Below, piece by piece: positions 1-8,928 of a DNA stretch of 27,574 nucleotides. Position 1 is the stretch's first letter; the number at the start of each line of letters is the position of its first letter. The position numbers and the translations under genes are program-made. This DNA is from a virus, in IMG/VR virus record IMGVR_UViG_3300018023_000026, positions 1 to 27,574 of that record. One strand, 5' to 3'. Under the pieces are notes generated by a model. The model had not been told where the DNA came from. It saw nothing but the letters and a program-made list of their open reading frames with translations, and ran no database searches.

Positions 1-873
1 AATGTAAGCGGCAACGACTCCAATGATGGTCTGGACCCGACTACGCCGAAGCTCACCATCACGGCGGCAGTAAACAGCCTGCCTCCGGTCCTCCGTCACC
101 CCTGTTCCATTCAACTTATCACCACGGGTATAGCGTATAACATCACCCGCCTCGCTTCCACTTTGCAGGTAATCGCTCTTGGTGATGGAACACTTCGTAC
201 TGCCAAGTGGTATGCTCTTGCTAATCTCGCCTTCTCCATTCAGGAAGAGGGACGTATTGTTATCACTAGCACGGCGAGTGCTACCAGTCCTATCGTCATT
301 GACGCCACAGGATTCAGTGGATTTGGCGACGGGCCGACCTCGGCGTTCTTCGTAGACAACAGCCGGGTGTTGTTCAATAACATCCAGTTCCAAGGATTTG
401 TCAATCCCGCTGTTTACGGTATTGACTCCGATATAGAGTTTGTGTCTTGTGTGTTTGTCAACAATGCACAGGCGGGCGGGTTCGAGCAGGGCTGCGGTGT
501 TATTATGACCGGAGGTTCGGTCAGCTTGCCGACTTCCGGCACCGGCTTTGTCTTGTCTCAGTCGGAGCTTACTGTATCCGGTGTGGCCCTTGCCGTAGCG
601 GTCGGGGATACCCCCGGAGCTTTCTTCATCGCAGAGCGGTCCTCCTGCACCAACCTGTCTATGCACGGAATCAGTCAGGAGACAAATATTGCCCCCAGTA
701 CGGTTGTGGCTTACGCTCAGCTTAACTCCACCATCGTGGCGGACAGCACTTTCCAGACCGCAGGCGCAGCCAATCTGACGGCAAATTCGATATTGGCAAG
801 ATCAGTTGCTCTGGACCCCTTTATCGGGGGAATAACAACCGATTCTACAAGCTCTGTGGTTACACAGATTTAA
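1..873 (+). CDS. Tail spike / fibre-like beta-helix protein, 5' end outside window
   Basis: The frame is open from base 1 to the TAA at 871-873, giving 290 residues with no start in the window; a TTG at 163 is in frame, but the coding signal clearly continues upstream of it. The first visible residues (NVSGNDSNDGLDPTTPK, followed by LTITAAV) match the recurrent opening of right-handed beta-helix (pectin-lyase-like) domains in phage tail spikes and secreted adhesins. The rest is rich in G, S, T, V and N with short hydrophobic strands, as in a parallel beta-helix. Its place before the Ig-repeat and baseplate genes supports a receptor-binding or tail-appendage role. No catalytic residues for depolymerase activity can be identified, so enzyme function is not claimed. 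A GIY-YIG nuclease gene follows after 12 bases. Confidence 0.7.
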   Translation, partial: NVSGNDSNDGLDPTTPKLTITAAVNSLPPVLRHPCSIQLITTGIAYNITRLASTLQVIALGDGTLRTAKWYALANLAFSIQEEGRIVITSTASATSPIVIDATGFSGFGDGPTSAFFVDNSRVLFNNIQFQGFVNPAVYGIDSDIEFVSCVFVNNAQAGGFEQGCGVIMTGGSVSLPTSGTGFVLSQSELTVSGVALAVAVGDTPGAFFIAERSSCTNLSMHGISQETNIAPSTVVAYAQLNSTIVADSTFQTAGAANLTANSILARSVALDPFIGGITTDSTSSVVTQI

Positions 874-882
874 GGTTGTGTG
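861..882 (+). promoter_or_regulatory. Weak hairpin holding the SD of the first GIY-YIG gene
   Basis: ACACA at 862-866 can pair with TGTGT at 877-881, with one more T.G pair. The AAGG Shine-Dalgarno at 872-875 lies in the loop and ATG 886 is just downstream. Only 5-6 pairs form, so alone this would be ignored; it is listed because better hairpins sit at the same place on the other nuclease genes. Confidence 0.25.
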
Positions 883-885
883 TTT

Positions 886-1656
886 ATGAAAAAGTCTCGT
901 GTATGGCTAGTTTATCTTATCACTAATAAAGTGAATGGAAAGGTTTATGTTGGTCAGACTTCCAATGGGATAAAGACAAGATGGAGGGGACATTGTGCCG
1001 AAGTTAAAAGAAAGGGTCTTAGGCTCTATAGGGCATTAAAAAAGTATGGTCTTGAATCCTTTGACATAAAAGTGTTACATGGACCACATCTTTCTAAAGA
1101 AGAAGTTAACGTGCTGGAAATAAAGGAAATACTTAACCATCGTTCAACGAATCCTGATTTTGGATACAATTATAGTACCGGTGGTGAATGCTCAGCGATA
1201 GGGGTGAGGTGGTCACCTGAGAGTCGTATTCAGAGAAGCAAGATTATGACAGGTAGGAAACACACTTTGGAAACAAGAAAAAAGATAAGTTTGTCCCTTA
1301 AAGGAATCCATCGTGGGGCGTGTTCAATGGAAACTCGTGCTAAGATACGAGCAGCCAATACGGGAAAAGTTCGTTCGACTGAATGGTGCGCTAACTTAAG
1401 CAAGGTACGAACCGGTAAAAAATTATCCCCAGAAACTCGTGCCAAGTTAAGTCTTGCTATGACAGGAAAAACACTTTCGGATGAACATCGAGCAAAGATT
1501 AGAGCTTCTCTTCAACATACTATGGGTACACCAGAAATGTTTGCCAAATTGAGTGCTGCCCGTATTGGTCGTAAACATTCTCCCGAAACCATAGCCAAGA
1601 TTAGATTGGCGGCGATTAATCGGGAATCCTTAAAGAGGAAAACAAAAACTATATGA
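886..1656 (+). CDS. GIY-YIG homing endonuclease with NUMOD3-type repeats
   Basis: 256 residues from ATG 886; a GTG at 880 is in frame but leaves too little room after the AAGG at 872-875. The N-terminal ~95 residues are a GIY-YIG nuclease domain: the paired motif reads VYL...YVG (VYLITNKVNGKVYVGQT), followed by an arginine-bearing TRWRGH, a glutamate-containing LEIKEIL segment and the usual GYN..TGG end. Residues ~105-245 hold several NUMOD3-type DNA-binding repeats of the form SPETRAKLSLAMTGK. This is the layout of free-standing phage homing endonucleases, which cut at an empty allele and spread by recombination. Base composition is more AT-rich than in both neighbours. The stop overlaps the next start (ATGA at 1653-1656). 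Homing activity is inferred. Confidence 0.9.
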   Translation: MKKSRVWLVYLITNKVNGKVYVGQTSNGIKTRWRGHCAEVKRKGLRLYRALKKYGLESFDIKVLHGPHLSKEEVNVLEIKEILNHRSTNPDFGYNYSTGGECSAIGVRWSPESRIQRSKIMTGRKHTLETRKKISLSLKGIHRGACSMETRAKIRAANTGKVRSTEWCANLSKVRTGKKLSPETRAKLSLAMTGKTLSDEHRAKIRASLQHTMGTPEMFAKLSAARIGRKHSPETIAKIRLAAINRESLKRKTKTI

Positions 1657-4600
1657 GTTTACCCCTTTTACCAACCTCTCCAACAATAGCTGATATAAGT
1701 GAAAGTTATATCCTCACGGTAAACTGGACTCCGCCCAAGGTCAATGGCGGATACACGCTCTACTCCGGGTGGAACATCTACCTTGCTACCCCGCCGAATG
1801 CTTCTCCGACTTCCGTCTTCACCACCGGCTTGAGTTTTGGGGGAACGGTAAGCAGTCCGTCCTTTGAAGAGACCTTGCAGGTGAGCGGTTATGCCATGAG
1901 TATGGTTGCAGTGTCCTCCGACCTTACTCAATATCAGGACAGCCCCTTCTGGGATGTGTACCACACTTTCCCGCCCGCTATTACGAGCAGCCTTGTAGCT
2001 TATGACAACAGCACCCTGCTTCTCGGGCAGACTTTGACCATCACCCTCAGCAGCCTTTACGATGGCTCGAACTCAAGCTCGTGGCAGGTTCTCTATCAGG
2101 ATGGCACCAGTTCCGGTCCGTTGCCTTTGAGCAACCGGGTAGTCACCAAGATTTTTACCACACCGGGGACTCAGACCATTATTGTGCAGGTGCTTAACGA
2201 TTTCAGCCTCAACACACCGCCCGTTAAGCTCACCCGGTCATTTGCTTTCAGCGTCTACGTGATGAACCAGCAGTACAACGCTGCCCCGGAAACCTCCATC
2301 ACTGGTACCCTCGGTGTCGCCGGGGAACAGGGATTCGAGATTGTCAACAACACCTCCGTGCTGACCGCACCTCAGCCCTTTGAGGTCATTGTCCGCAGCC
2401 TCGTCCGGGACATGATAACGAACGAACTCAAGCTTCTCGTTGCTACAAGCCGTTACAGCAATGCCAGCAGCCTCCTTGGCACCATGGCGCTGGACGTGTT
2501 CCCATTCTCAGGACGCCCGCAAGCACAGGAGCTTTTGGAGCCGTTGACAGAGGTTGTTCCCAGCACAGGCACACTGTCTCCTGTCAGCATCCAAACCGCT
2601 TCCCTGCCCAGCAACTCTTATGTTGGTATCCCCATGCTGGATTTCAAGATGGCGGCAGCGGGTGGTAATGCCCCTTATAGTTGGTTTGCGGACGGGCTTC
2701 CTCCCGGCCTCAAGATGAGTATCGACGGAACCATAAGCGGTACTCCCACACAACTAGGCAACTTCACCGTCAACATCTCCGTGATGGATAGCACCACACC
2801 GGCATTTATCGCCGAGGGGACATTCACTTTCACTATCCCCACTAATCTTACCATCACTACAACGTCCATTGCTAATGCGACGGTTCTTACTCCCTACACC
2901 CAGCAAATGGTGAACACCGGGGGATTGCTGCCATTCACATGGTCCATTCAGGGAGGAGCGTTGCCGGTTGGTCTCACCATCAACCCTGCAACCGGATTGA
3001 TTTCCGGCGTTCCTTGCACCTATAGTCTCACAGACTTTAGCAACCTGTTCTCCGTTACGATACAGGTTCAGGACGCCGTGGGAGCACTGGCCTCCAGTAC
3101 CTTTACGTTAACACTATCTCGTGCGGCCCTTACGGTTGGGAATCCCGACCAATCCGTTATCTACGCCGGGCAGAGTTTCAGGATTGATGTGCCGGTGTTT
3201 GGAGGAGTCCCACCCTACACCCTCAACTCCCCCTCCGATGACCTTAGCTTGGCTTCTTTCAGCCTCATCGACGGAGTAGTGGAAGCACAGATAACTGTCC
3301 CCAACGATAAGCTGGGAGTACACTACCTGACTATCCCCGTGACGGACAGCGCTACCCCCTCACCCGCTACTGTTGTTGCCAAAGTTTACTACACGGCTCA
3401 GACCGAAGTTAACAACATTCTCGATACCGCAGCGGCATTCGACCACATCTGGGGATATGGAGAAACCAACCCCCTGACAGAGGCGATATCTGGCACCTTC
3501 CAAGGTTTCGTTCTCAATCAGAATAATAACTTCCCCGTTCCCGGTGGTGACTTTGTCAATCCCAATGGGTTGGCTGTAACAGTCTGCCCAATCACCTCCG
3601 TCAGTCCTCAGTCTCCTCCGGTCGCCGGTCCACTTATCGAAGTCTCTGGCCCGCCCACGAGCTACGGTAACACCGAAGCAGATGTCCCCATCATTCTTAC
3701 CAACGGGGTAGATACGGTAGCAACCATTATCCGTACCTTCTCACTCCTCTCCCACAATGACATTGCCTCTTTGGGAGACATCGGAGTGGTGACCAACTTT
3801 GCCCGCCCTTACATCATCGGGGACGCTGTAGGACTTAATCCCCAACGCCCATATTTCAACTCCTCATTGCTTCCCGTTGGTAGTCCTCCAGAATCTTCTT
3901 TTACTGTTAGGCTTAAGAGTGGTTCTGCTCTACCTACCGGCTTATCTCTGGACCAAAATACGGGCCTAGTCTACGGAAACTTGCTCGCCACATACGCCCC
4001 GGCAACCGTGTTTGAGTATATTGATGCCTCCTCCAACGTTCATGGCACCATCACCGTCAATTGGAATACGGTCCCCAAGGGCAACTCGTTGACTTCTCAT
4101 CTCGGAACGGGTAAACTCACAACCTCGTACACAGGGACCATTGTTACCTCCGGTTCGGCTCCCTTGGTATCCGCCACGGTGTATCGTGGTCATCTCCCGG
4201 CTGGCTTAAGTTTTGCTGTTGCCGGTAACACCGCTACTTTGAGTGGGACTCCCACCGAAGCTGGGTATTTTGATTTGTGGATTCAGCTTACCGACACATC
4301 GGGGTCCTCTTCCTATCTCTATCAGCGGCTCGCCATTCAGTACATCACCCCGCTCACAATCCTGACGAGCACTTTGCAGTCTATTGTGGTGACCGTTCCA
4401 TACTCTCAGACTCTTGTGGGGTATGGTGGTGTACCTCCTTACTCATGGTCAAGTGATATACTGACCAGTGCCGCCCCACTTTCCCCCTATCTTACTCTTA
4501 ATGCTTCTACGGGAGTTCTGTCCGGGACCGTTCCTTCTGGTATAGTGACTGAGCCGTACAGTGCTAACGTCACCTTTACTCTAACTGATAGCAACAGTAT

Positions 4601-7394
4601 TGTTACCCACCGGGTGATTACTCTTACGGTAAATAGTGCTTTGACCATCACCACCACATCCATTGCCCCCATCACCGCCGCAACCCCCTACACATTCCAG
4701 TTACAGGCGGTAGGTGGTATTGCTCCCTACACATGGCAGCCCGCCGCTCCCCTGCCGACTGGTATCACGTTCAATAGTTCCGGTGTCCTTTCCGGCACCA
4801 CTACAGACATTGCCTATGGAAGTCAGTCCGTTACCTTTACGGTTCAAGACTCCATTGCCAACTCCGCCAATAAGACACTCACTGTCACGGTGGGCGTGCT
4901 TTCTGGTATGACCATCGACTCCAGCGGGGTAGTACCCATCAACCGGGGAGTGGATTATCTTGGTACCCTTGCGGTCCAGGGCAGCTTTACTACACCGGTA
5001 TCGTGGACGGTGATTTCCGACCCCGATAACCTCTTTGTGGGAGAAGGTGGGCCTCTCACCCTTACAGCCAGTTCCTCTGACAATGGAGCAACGGCCCGTA
5101 TCACCGGTCTTTATACCGGTGCTCCGTTCGCTTCTGACCCCGTTACTTTCCAAGCGGTAGACCTTGGTGGACACCTGGCAACCGCCGTGGTTAATATGTC
5201 TGCTGGCACCAACATCGCTATCACCTCCACTTCACCCCTTCCGCAGGGGCTTATCAACATTGCCTACAGTCAGCAGCTAACCGCTACTGGAGGAGGTTCG
5301 CCCACGGGCGGTGCGCCCGTGTACACGTGGTCGTCTACGGGTCTTCCGGGAGGTTTCAGTTTGAGCGCCGGGGGTCTTCTGACCGGTACTTCCGCCTCAG
5401 CGATAAACACGACATTTAATGCTACAGTCTCCGATGGGATGTCACCGGCAGACTCCATTACCGCTCCCTTACAGTTGGTCATCTCCGCTAGCACCCTTGC
5501 TATTACTAACTCCTCACCTCTACCAGGGGCTACAGCCGGGGTTACTTACTCCGTCACCTTCAACGCTTCGGGAGGTTCCGCTCCATACAACTCTTGGACT
5601 GTTGTCGCCGGGGCCTTGCCTAGCGGCCTGACTCTCAACTCCTCCACGGGAATACTTTCTGGAAAAACCACGGCACCGGGAACCTACACGTTCACCGTTC
5701 AGGTTACGGACAACGCTGGTTCTACTACCCAGAAGCAGTTCAGTCTCACCGTGGCTGTCGGTCTCACCCTTAAGACCGGTATCGACTACGTTAATGGCCT
5801 ATCACTCGGCTCTCTTGGTTATGTGGCAAACGGCAACGTTGACACCATCAACCCCCGTACAAACAAGTCGTTCTACGTTGTGGCTCTTGGGGTCATTGCG
5901 ACACAGACCAGTCAGCTTAGTGCCACTCCTCCCGCAGGATACACTTATGTGGTGGAGTCGGTAAGTGGCGGAGTGGCATTTATCCGCCTGAGTGGACCGT
6001 TCTCCTCGGGAAGTGGCAGCTTTCCCATCACTGTAACCGATGTGGGAGGGGTTAACGCTTCCGCTACATTTACCTACACGGTCTACACCAATGGGGCACT
6101 TCGTACCACTGTAACCAGCGGCGGCATTCCGTCCTACGGCGTACCGCTCTTGCAGGGAGTTAGCGCCACACTGCCCATCTATAACAACCCCAGCAGCCCG
6201 GAGTTTGACTTCCAAGGATACAACAGTCAAACCCCCGATGCTGCTACCGCCGCCACGACAGACTTTACTCTGTCCGGGGATAACAACAACTATCAGGGAC
6301 TTATCAGTTTTGGGTACACCAATCCGAATTTCCAACTCTCTTACAATGGAGGAACTCCAGTATCCGGTTCGGCGGGAAACTCCATGACGCTATCCGACCA
6401 AGACATTGCTTGGTATCAGGGCAGCAACAAATCTTTCGACCTGTTTGCTGTGGGAGGCTCCGGTGGAGGCAAGCAGTTGGGACTTAATTTCCTCTACTTC
6501 TGTAAGCCCACAGTGTCCTCTGTCAGCCCGATTTCGGTCACCATTCCACCTTTGAATTACACCACCAACACGGGTGGTCCTTTCCTGCCTCACTCGGAAG
6601 TGGAACAGACTAACGTTTCCGGCGACGTGGGGTGGATAACTTATGGAAATCTCGGCTCTGGTGGGCAAGACACCATCACCCTCTACGGTTCTAATAACAG
6701 CAATGCCCACATCGCCAAGAACCTGCTCCTGACTAATCTTGGGTTCAATATTCCGAGCAACGCTACCGTCATTAATGTGGATGTCAGCGTTTACCTCACT
6801 CAATCAGCCGGAACGAGTGGGGCTTACACTACTATAAACCTTTTGGGGTGGGCGGCTTCTACCATCAATCAGACCCAAGAAGGTGCGAATGTTGTTCACG
6901 ATTTCAGCTTCTACAGCCCCGCAGGGCTTACCCCGGCAATCGTCAATAGCGCAGGTTTCGGAGCCATTCTATACCTATCCTGCTCGCAACAGCCGGGAAC
7001 CGGTGCAGTTCTGCAACTTCAAAGTGTTAATATCTCGGTTACCTATACGGTCCCGAACTATAACAACTTTGTGGTGACCCTCAGTCAGCCCATCTCCCCG
7101 CAGCAACAAGGGGGAAGTGGAGTAGCCTCTTCGATAGGGGTTTCAAGCTGTTCGTTCACCAACGGTGTCTCAGTCATCGCCGTCAATCCAAACTATGGTA
7201 CGGGGGCACTCGCCGGTTGGCTCACAGGGTGGACGATTCAGGCCCAATTCCCGAGTGGAACGGGGACTATTTCCACGGTGCTGAGTATGACGGTCGAGGG
7301 CAACTCCACCATTCTAAATGGGACCAGTATCGTTAGCCAGCCCGTCACTTACATCAGTGGCAATGTGGCTACGATAACCGGAACCTACAGTTAG
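1653..7394 (+). CDS. Giant Ig-like repeat virion protein (He_PIG-type repeats)
   Basis: 1913 residues. The N-terminus looks fibronectin-III-like (LTVNWTPP near residue 25). From about residue 340 to 1370 there are at least eight putative-Ig repeats with the He_PIG signature LPxGL...G.ISGTP, for example LPPGLKMSIDGTISGTP, LPSGLTLNSSTGILSGK and the divergent LPGGFSLSAGGLLTGTS. Residues ~1645-1810 resemble a jelly-roll-like module frequent in phage structural proteins (LTNLGFNIPSNATVINVDVS, then a later GFGAILYLS). Ig-like repeats on phage virions are generally tail or capsid decorations thought to bind host surface carbohydrate. There is no signal peptide. ATG 1653 overlaps the stop of the nuclease gene, whose 3' end carries the likely SD (AAAGAGG, 1632-1638). 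The first ~60 bases are more AT-rich than the rest. Its exact place on the virion is unknown. Confidence 0.8.
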   Translation: MSLPLLPTSPTIADISESYILTVNWTPPKVNGGYTLYSGWNIYLATPPNASPTSVFTTGLSFGGTVSSPSFEETLQVSGYAMSMVAVSSDLTQYQDSPFWDVYHTFPPAITSSLVAYDNSTLLLGQTLTITLSSLYDGSNSSSWQVLYQDGTSSGPLPLSNRVVTKIFTTPGTQTIIVQVLNDFSLNTPPVKLTRSFAFSVYVMNQQYNAAPETSITGTLGVAGEQGFEIVNNTSVLTAPQPFEVIVRSLVRDMITNELKLLVATSRYSNASSLLGTMALDVFPFSGRPQAQELLEPLTEVVPSTGTLSPVSIQTASLPSNSYVGIPMLDFKMAAAGGNAPYSWFADGLPPGLKMSIDGTISGTPTQLGNFTVNISVMDSTTPAFIAEGTFTFTIPTNLTITTTSIANATVLTPYTQQMVNTGGLLPFTWSIQGGALPVGLTINPATGLISGVPCTYSLTDFSNLFSVTIQVQDAVGALASSTFTLTLSRAALTVGNPDQSVIYAGQSFRIDVPVFGGVPPYTLNSPSDDLSLASFSLIDGVVEAQITVPNDKLGVHYLTIPVTDSATPSPATVVAKVYYTAQTEVNNILDTAAAFDHIWGYGETNPLTEAISGTFQGFVLNQNNNFPVPGGDFVNPNGLAVTVCPITSVSPQSPPVAGPLIEVSGPPTSYGNTEADVPIILTNGVDTVATIIRTFSLLSHNDIASLGDIGVVTNFARPYIIGDAVGLNPQRPYFNSSLLPVGSPPESSFTVRLKSGSALPTGLSLDQNTGLVYGNLLATYAPATVFEYIDASSNVHGTITVNWNTVPKGNSLTSHLGTGKLTTSYTGTIVTSGSAPLVSATVYRGHLPAGLSFAVAGNTATLSGTPTEAGYFDLWIQLTDTSGSSSYLYQRLAIQYITPLTILTSTLQSIVVTVPYSQTLVGYGGVPPYSWSSDILTSAAPLSPYLTLNASTGVLSGTVPSGIVTEPYSANVTFTLTDSNSIVTHRVITLTVNSALTITTTSIAPITAATPYTFQLQAVGGIAPYTWQPAAPLPTGITFNSSGVLSGTTTDIAYGSQSVTFTVQDSIANSANKTLTVTVGVLSGMTIDSSGVVPINRGVDYLGTLAVQGSFTTPVSWTVISDPDNLFVGEGGPLTLTASSSDNGATARITGLYTGAPFASDPVTFQAVDLGGHLATAVVNMSAGTNIAITSTSPLPQGLINIAYSQQLTATGGGSPTGGAPVYTWSSTGLPGGFSLSAGGLLTGTSASAINTTFNATVSDGMSPADSITAPLQLVISASTLAITNSSPLPGATAGVTYSVTFNASGGSAPYNSWTVVAGALPSGLTLNSSTGILSGKTTAPGTYTFTVQVTDNAGSTTQKQFSLTVAVGLTLKTGIDYVNGLSLGSLGYVANGNVDTINPRTNKSFYVVALGVIATQTSQLSATPPAGYTYVVESVSGGVAFIRLSGPFSSGSGSFPITVTDVGGVNASATFTYTVYTNGALRTTVTSGGIPSYGVPLLQGVSATLPIYNNPSSPEFDFQGYNSQTPDAATAATTDFTLSGDNNNYQGLISFGYTNPNFQLSYNGGTPVSGSAGNSMTLSDQDIAWYQGSNKSFDLFAVGGSGGGKQLGLNFLYFCKPTVSSVSPISVTIPPLNYTTNTGGPFLPHSEVEQTNVSGDVGWITYGNLGSGGQDTITLYGSNNSNAHIAKNLLLTNLGFNIPSNATVINVDVSVYLTQSAGTSGAYTTINLLGWAASTINQTQEGANVVHDFSFYSPAGLTPAIVNSAGFGAILYLSCSQQPGTGAVLQLQSVNISVTYTVPNYNNFVVTLSQPISPQQQGGSGVASSIGVSSCSFTNGVSVIAVNPNYGTGALAGWLTGWTIQAQFPSGTGTISTVLSMTVEGNSTILNGTSIVSQPVTYISGNVATITGTYS

Positions 7395-7402
7395 GGGAGG
7401 AT

Positions 7403-8143
7403 ATGGCAGCCGTAGCACCTGTTAAATATTCATACGCCGGACCACCCTTCCATTGGCTGGGGAACTTCGCTCTCTCCCAGTGGCAGTCCTTCCAAAAGTG
7501 GGTCAACAACCGCACGGGAGATGTGGCGGCGATTTCCACCTTCCATCGTATCCGGGCGGAGCAACTTCGTAAAACGGCGGGGGTGCTTGAGCAGTACTAC
7601 TCCACCGTCTATCCCGAGGACCCGGCTTCTCACAATCAAAGCCTTGCTCCCACATTCAAAAAGCCCTCGTGGAAACCAGGAGAAAATGGGCACTTTAACT
7701 ATGCCGTGGGGAATGACCATCTCCCTATGGTTATGGTCAGCCGGATAAAAAAGGGAATGCAGTATATTCATGAACGGGAGGATGATGCTGTCTTTTACAT
7801 GAATCAGGTGCGGTGTCTCATTGAAAAGAACGAAGATGCTGCTCAATATGCAAACGACTTCTTGCAAGACTCTCCAGCAGATAGTACGGGAGTCAACCCC
7901 AGAACATTGCCGGAACTGCTTACCAAAATTAACAGCTATTTCGCAAAACCGGAGTATCAAATCACATTAGTGGATGATGTCAATTCGGCGAATTTGTACA
8001 AAGGTCAACCCTATGCCCGAGTTAATCAAGCCGATGACATGACTCAGTGGGAGTTGGAGCAGGCCAATCATAGTCAGCCCACCACTCCCATCAATATCGT
8101 GGATAGGGGGGTTATAACACCAACAACGGGTTCGACATCATGA
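7403..8143 (+). CDS. Conserved phage virion protein, function unknown
   Basis: 246 residues, starting at ATG 7403 behind GGGGAGG at 7394-7400. No domain is recognised. The N-terminus is aromatic-rich (PPFHWLGNFALSQWQSFQKW), the middle has a charged helical stretch (about residues 110-155) and the tail is polar. It begins 8 bases after the Ig-repeat gene and its stop overlaps the next start (ATGA at 8140-8143), so it should be co-translated with the gp25-like and baseplate J-like genes downstream. A baseplate or tail assembly role is inferred from position only. There is no signal peptide, transmembrane segment or cysteine cluster. Confidence 0.65.
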   Translation: MAAVAPVKYSYAGPPFHWLGNFALSQWQSFQKWVNNRTGDVAAISTFHRIRAEQLRKTAGVLEQYYSTVYPEDPASHNQSLAPTFKKPSWKPGENGHFNYAVGNDHLPMVMVSRIKKGMQYIHEREDDAVFYMNQVRCLIEKNEDAAQYANDFLQDSPADSTGVNPRTLPELLTKINSYFAKPEYQITLVDDVNSANLYKGQPYARVNQADDMTQWELEQANHSQPTTPINIVDRGVITPTTGSTS

Positions 8144-8928
8144 GTTATGACTTCAATACCGGTCTCCAAGCATGTCCTCATACGATTTACGGGGAGAGGT
8201 ATGTAATTGATACTACAGATTTTATGACGTTGCACTTAGCGTCAAATCCGGCTTTGAACATGCGTGCTCCGATTAACGGTCAGGAGGTCGTACAACTTTA
8301 CATAAGCGGGGAGTTGGCTTCTCCAACGCCGGGAGCTAACAATCCCTATGCTTATCAGATTCTCCCGGATGAGAACCGGCTGAACACCAGCGCTCAGTTT
8401 TACAAAATAGTGTTCATCAAGCCGGTGAGGTGGTATGTTCCCCTGATTGAGGTGAGTTATATCACCCTTCAAGATTATTGCCTCCGATGCTCGGCTACGG
8501 GGCAGCTTAATGACTTTGTGATATCTCCGTATGGCACCATGCAGCGAGTTTGGGATACGAACAAGTTGGTGCAGAAGGTGTTGAAGTTCGTTCTCACCTC
8601 TACGTGTCCGTTTTATCCTCAGTTCACTTGTGCTATTCGGAGTTACATTGGTAAGAAGTTTGGGGTGACCATTACCGAAGCAGACATCTCTTCACAGATA
8701 ATGGATGCGCTCCAGAATATCAAAAACATTCAGTCCGCTCAAAGAACCGTGCAGAGTTTGAGCCTTTTGGAGATGCTTAAAGACATAGGAAATATTTCGA
8801 TAACGATGCCTGACCCAACGTCGGTAGCCGCCCAATGCGCCGTCACTTCTTATGGCAATCAGACTACGCCGTCTTCGGTTTCGTTTTCGATAACATCGTC
8901 TAGGCAGCTAGTGGGGAATCAACAATGA
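8140..8928 (+). CDS. Candidate baseplate wedge protein, gp25-like C-terminal half
   Basis: 262 residues, joined by ATGA overlaps to the genes on both sides (8140-8143 and 8925-8928). The C-terminal half, about residues 140-255, has the pattern of gp25/W-like wedge proteins: a helix (NKLVQKVLKFVLTS), then PFYPQFTCAIRSYIGKKFG, a helical stretch with DISSQIMDALQNIKNIQ, a LEMLKDIGNISI segment, and a C-terminal strand ending SSVSFSI. In contractile-tail phages gp25-like proteins initiate the wedge and contact the J-like protein, which is exactly the next gene. The N-terminal 130 residues are unassigned. The resemblance is by eye and sub-family level at best; profile comparison would decide it. Confidence 0.5.
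   Translation: MSYDFNTGLQACPHTIYGERYVIDTTDFMTLHLASNPALNMRAPINGQEVVQLYISGELASPTPGANNPYAYQILPDENRLNTSAQFYKIVFIKPVRWYVPLIEVSYITLQDYCLRCSATGQLNDFVISPYGTMQRVWDTNKLVQKVLKFVLTSTCPFYPQFTCAIRSYIGKKFGVTITEADISSQIMDALQNIKNIQSAQRTVQSLSLLEMLKDIGNISITMPDPTSVAAQCAVTSYGNQTTPSSVSFSITSSRQLVGNQQ

Noticed and set aside
4701-5174. Long minus-strand frames opposite the Ig-repeat gene, and similar ones at 5802-6335, 7430-7960, 17276-17893 and 20882-21625
   Set aside because: They lie opposite strong plus-strand genes with recognisable domains, have no SD, and their proteins are low-complexity shadows of the other strand.
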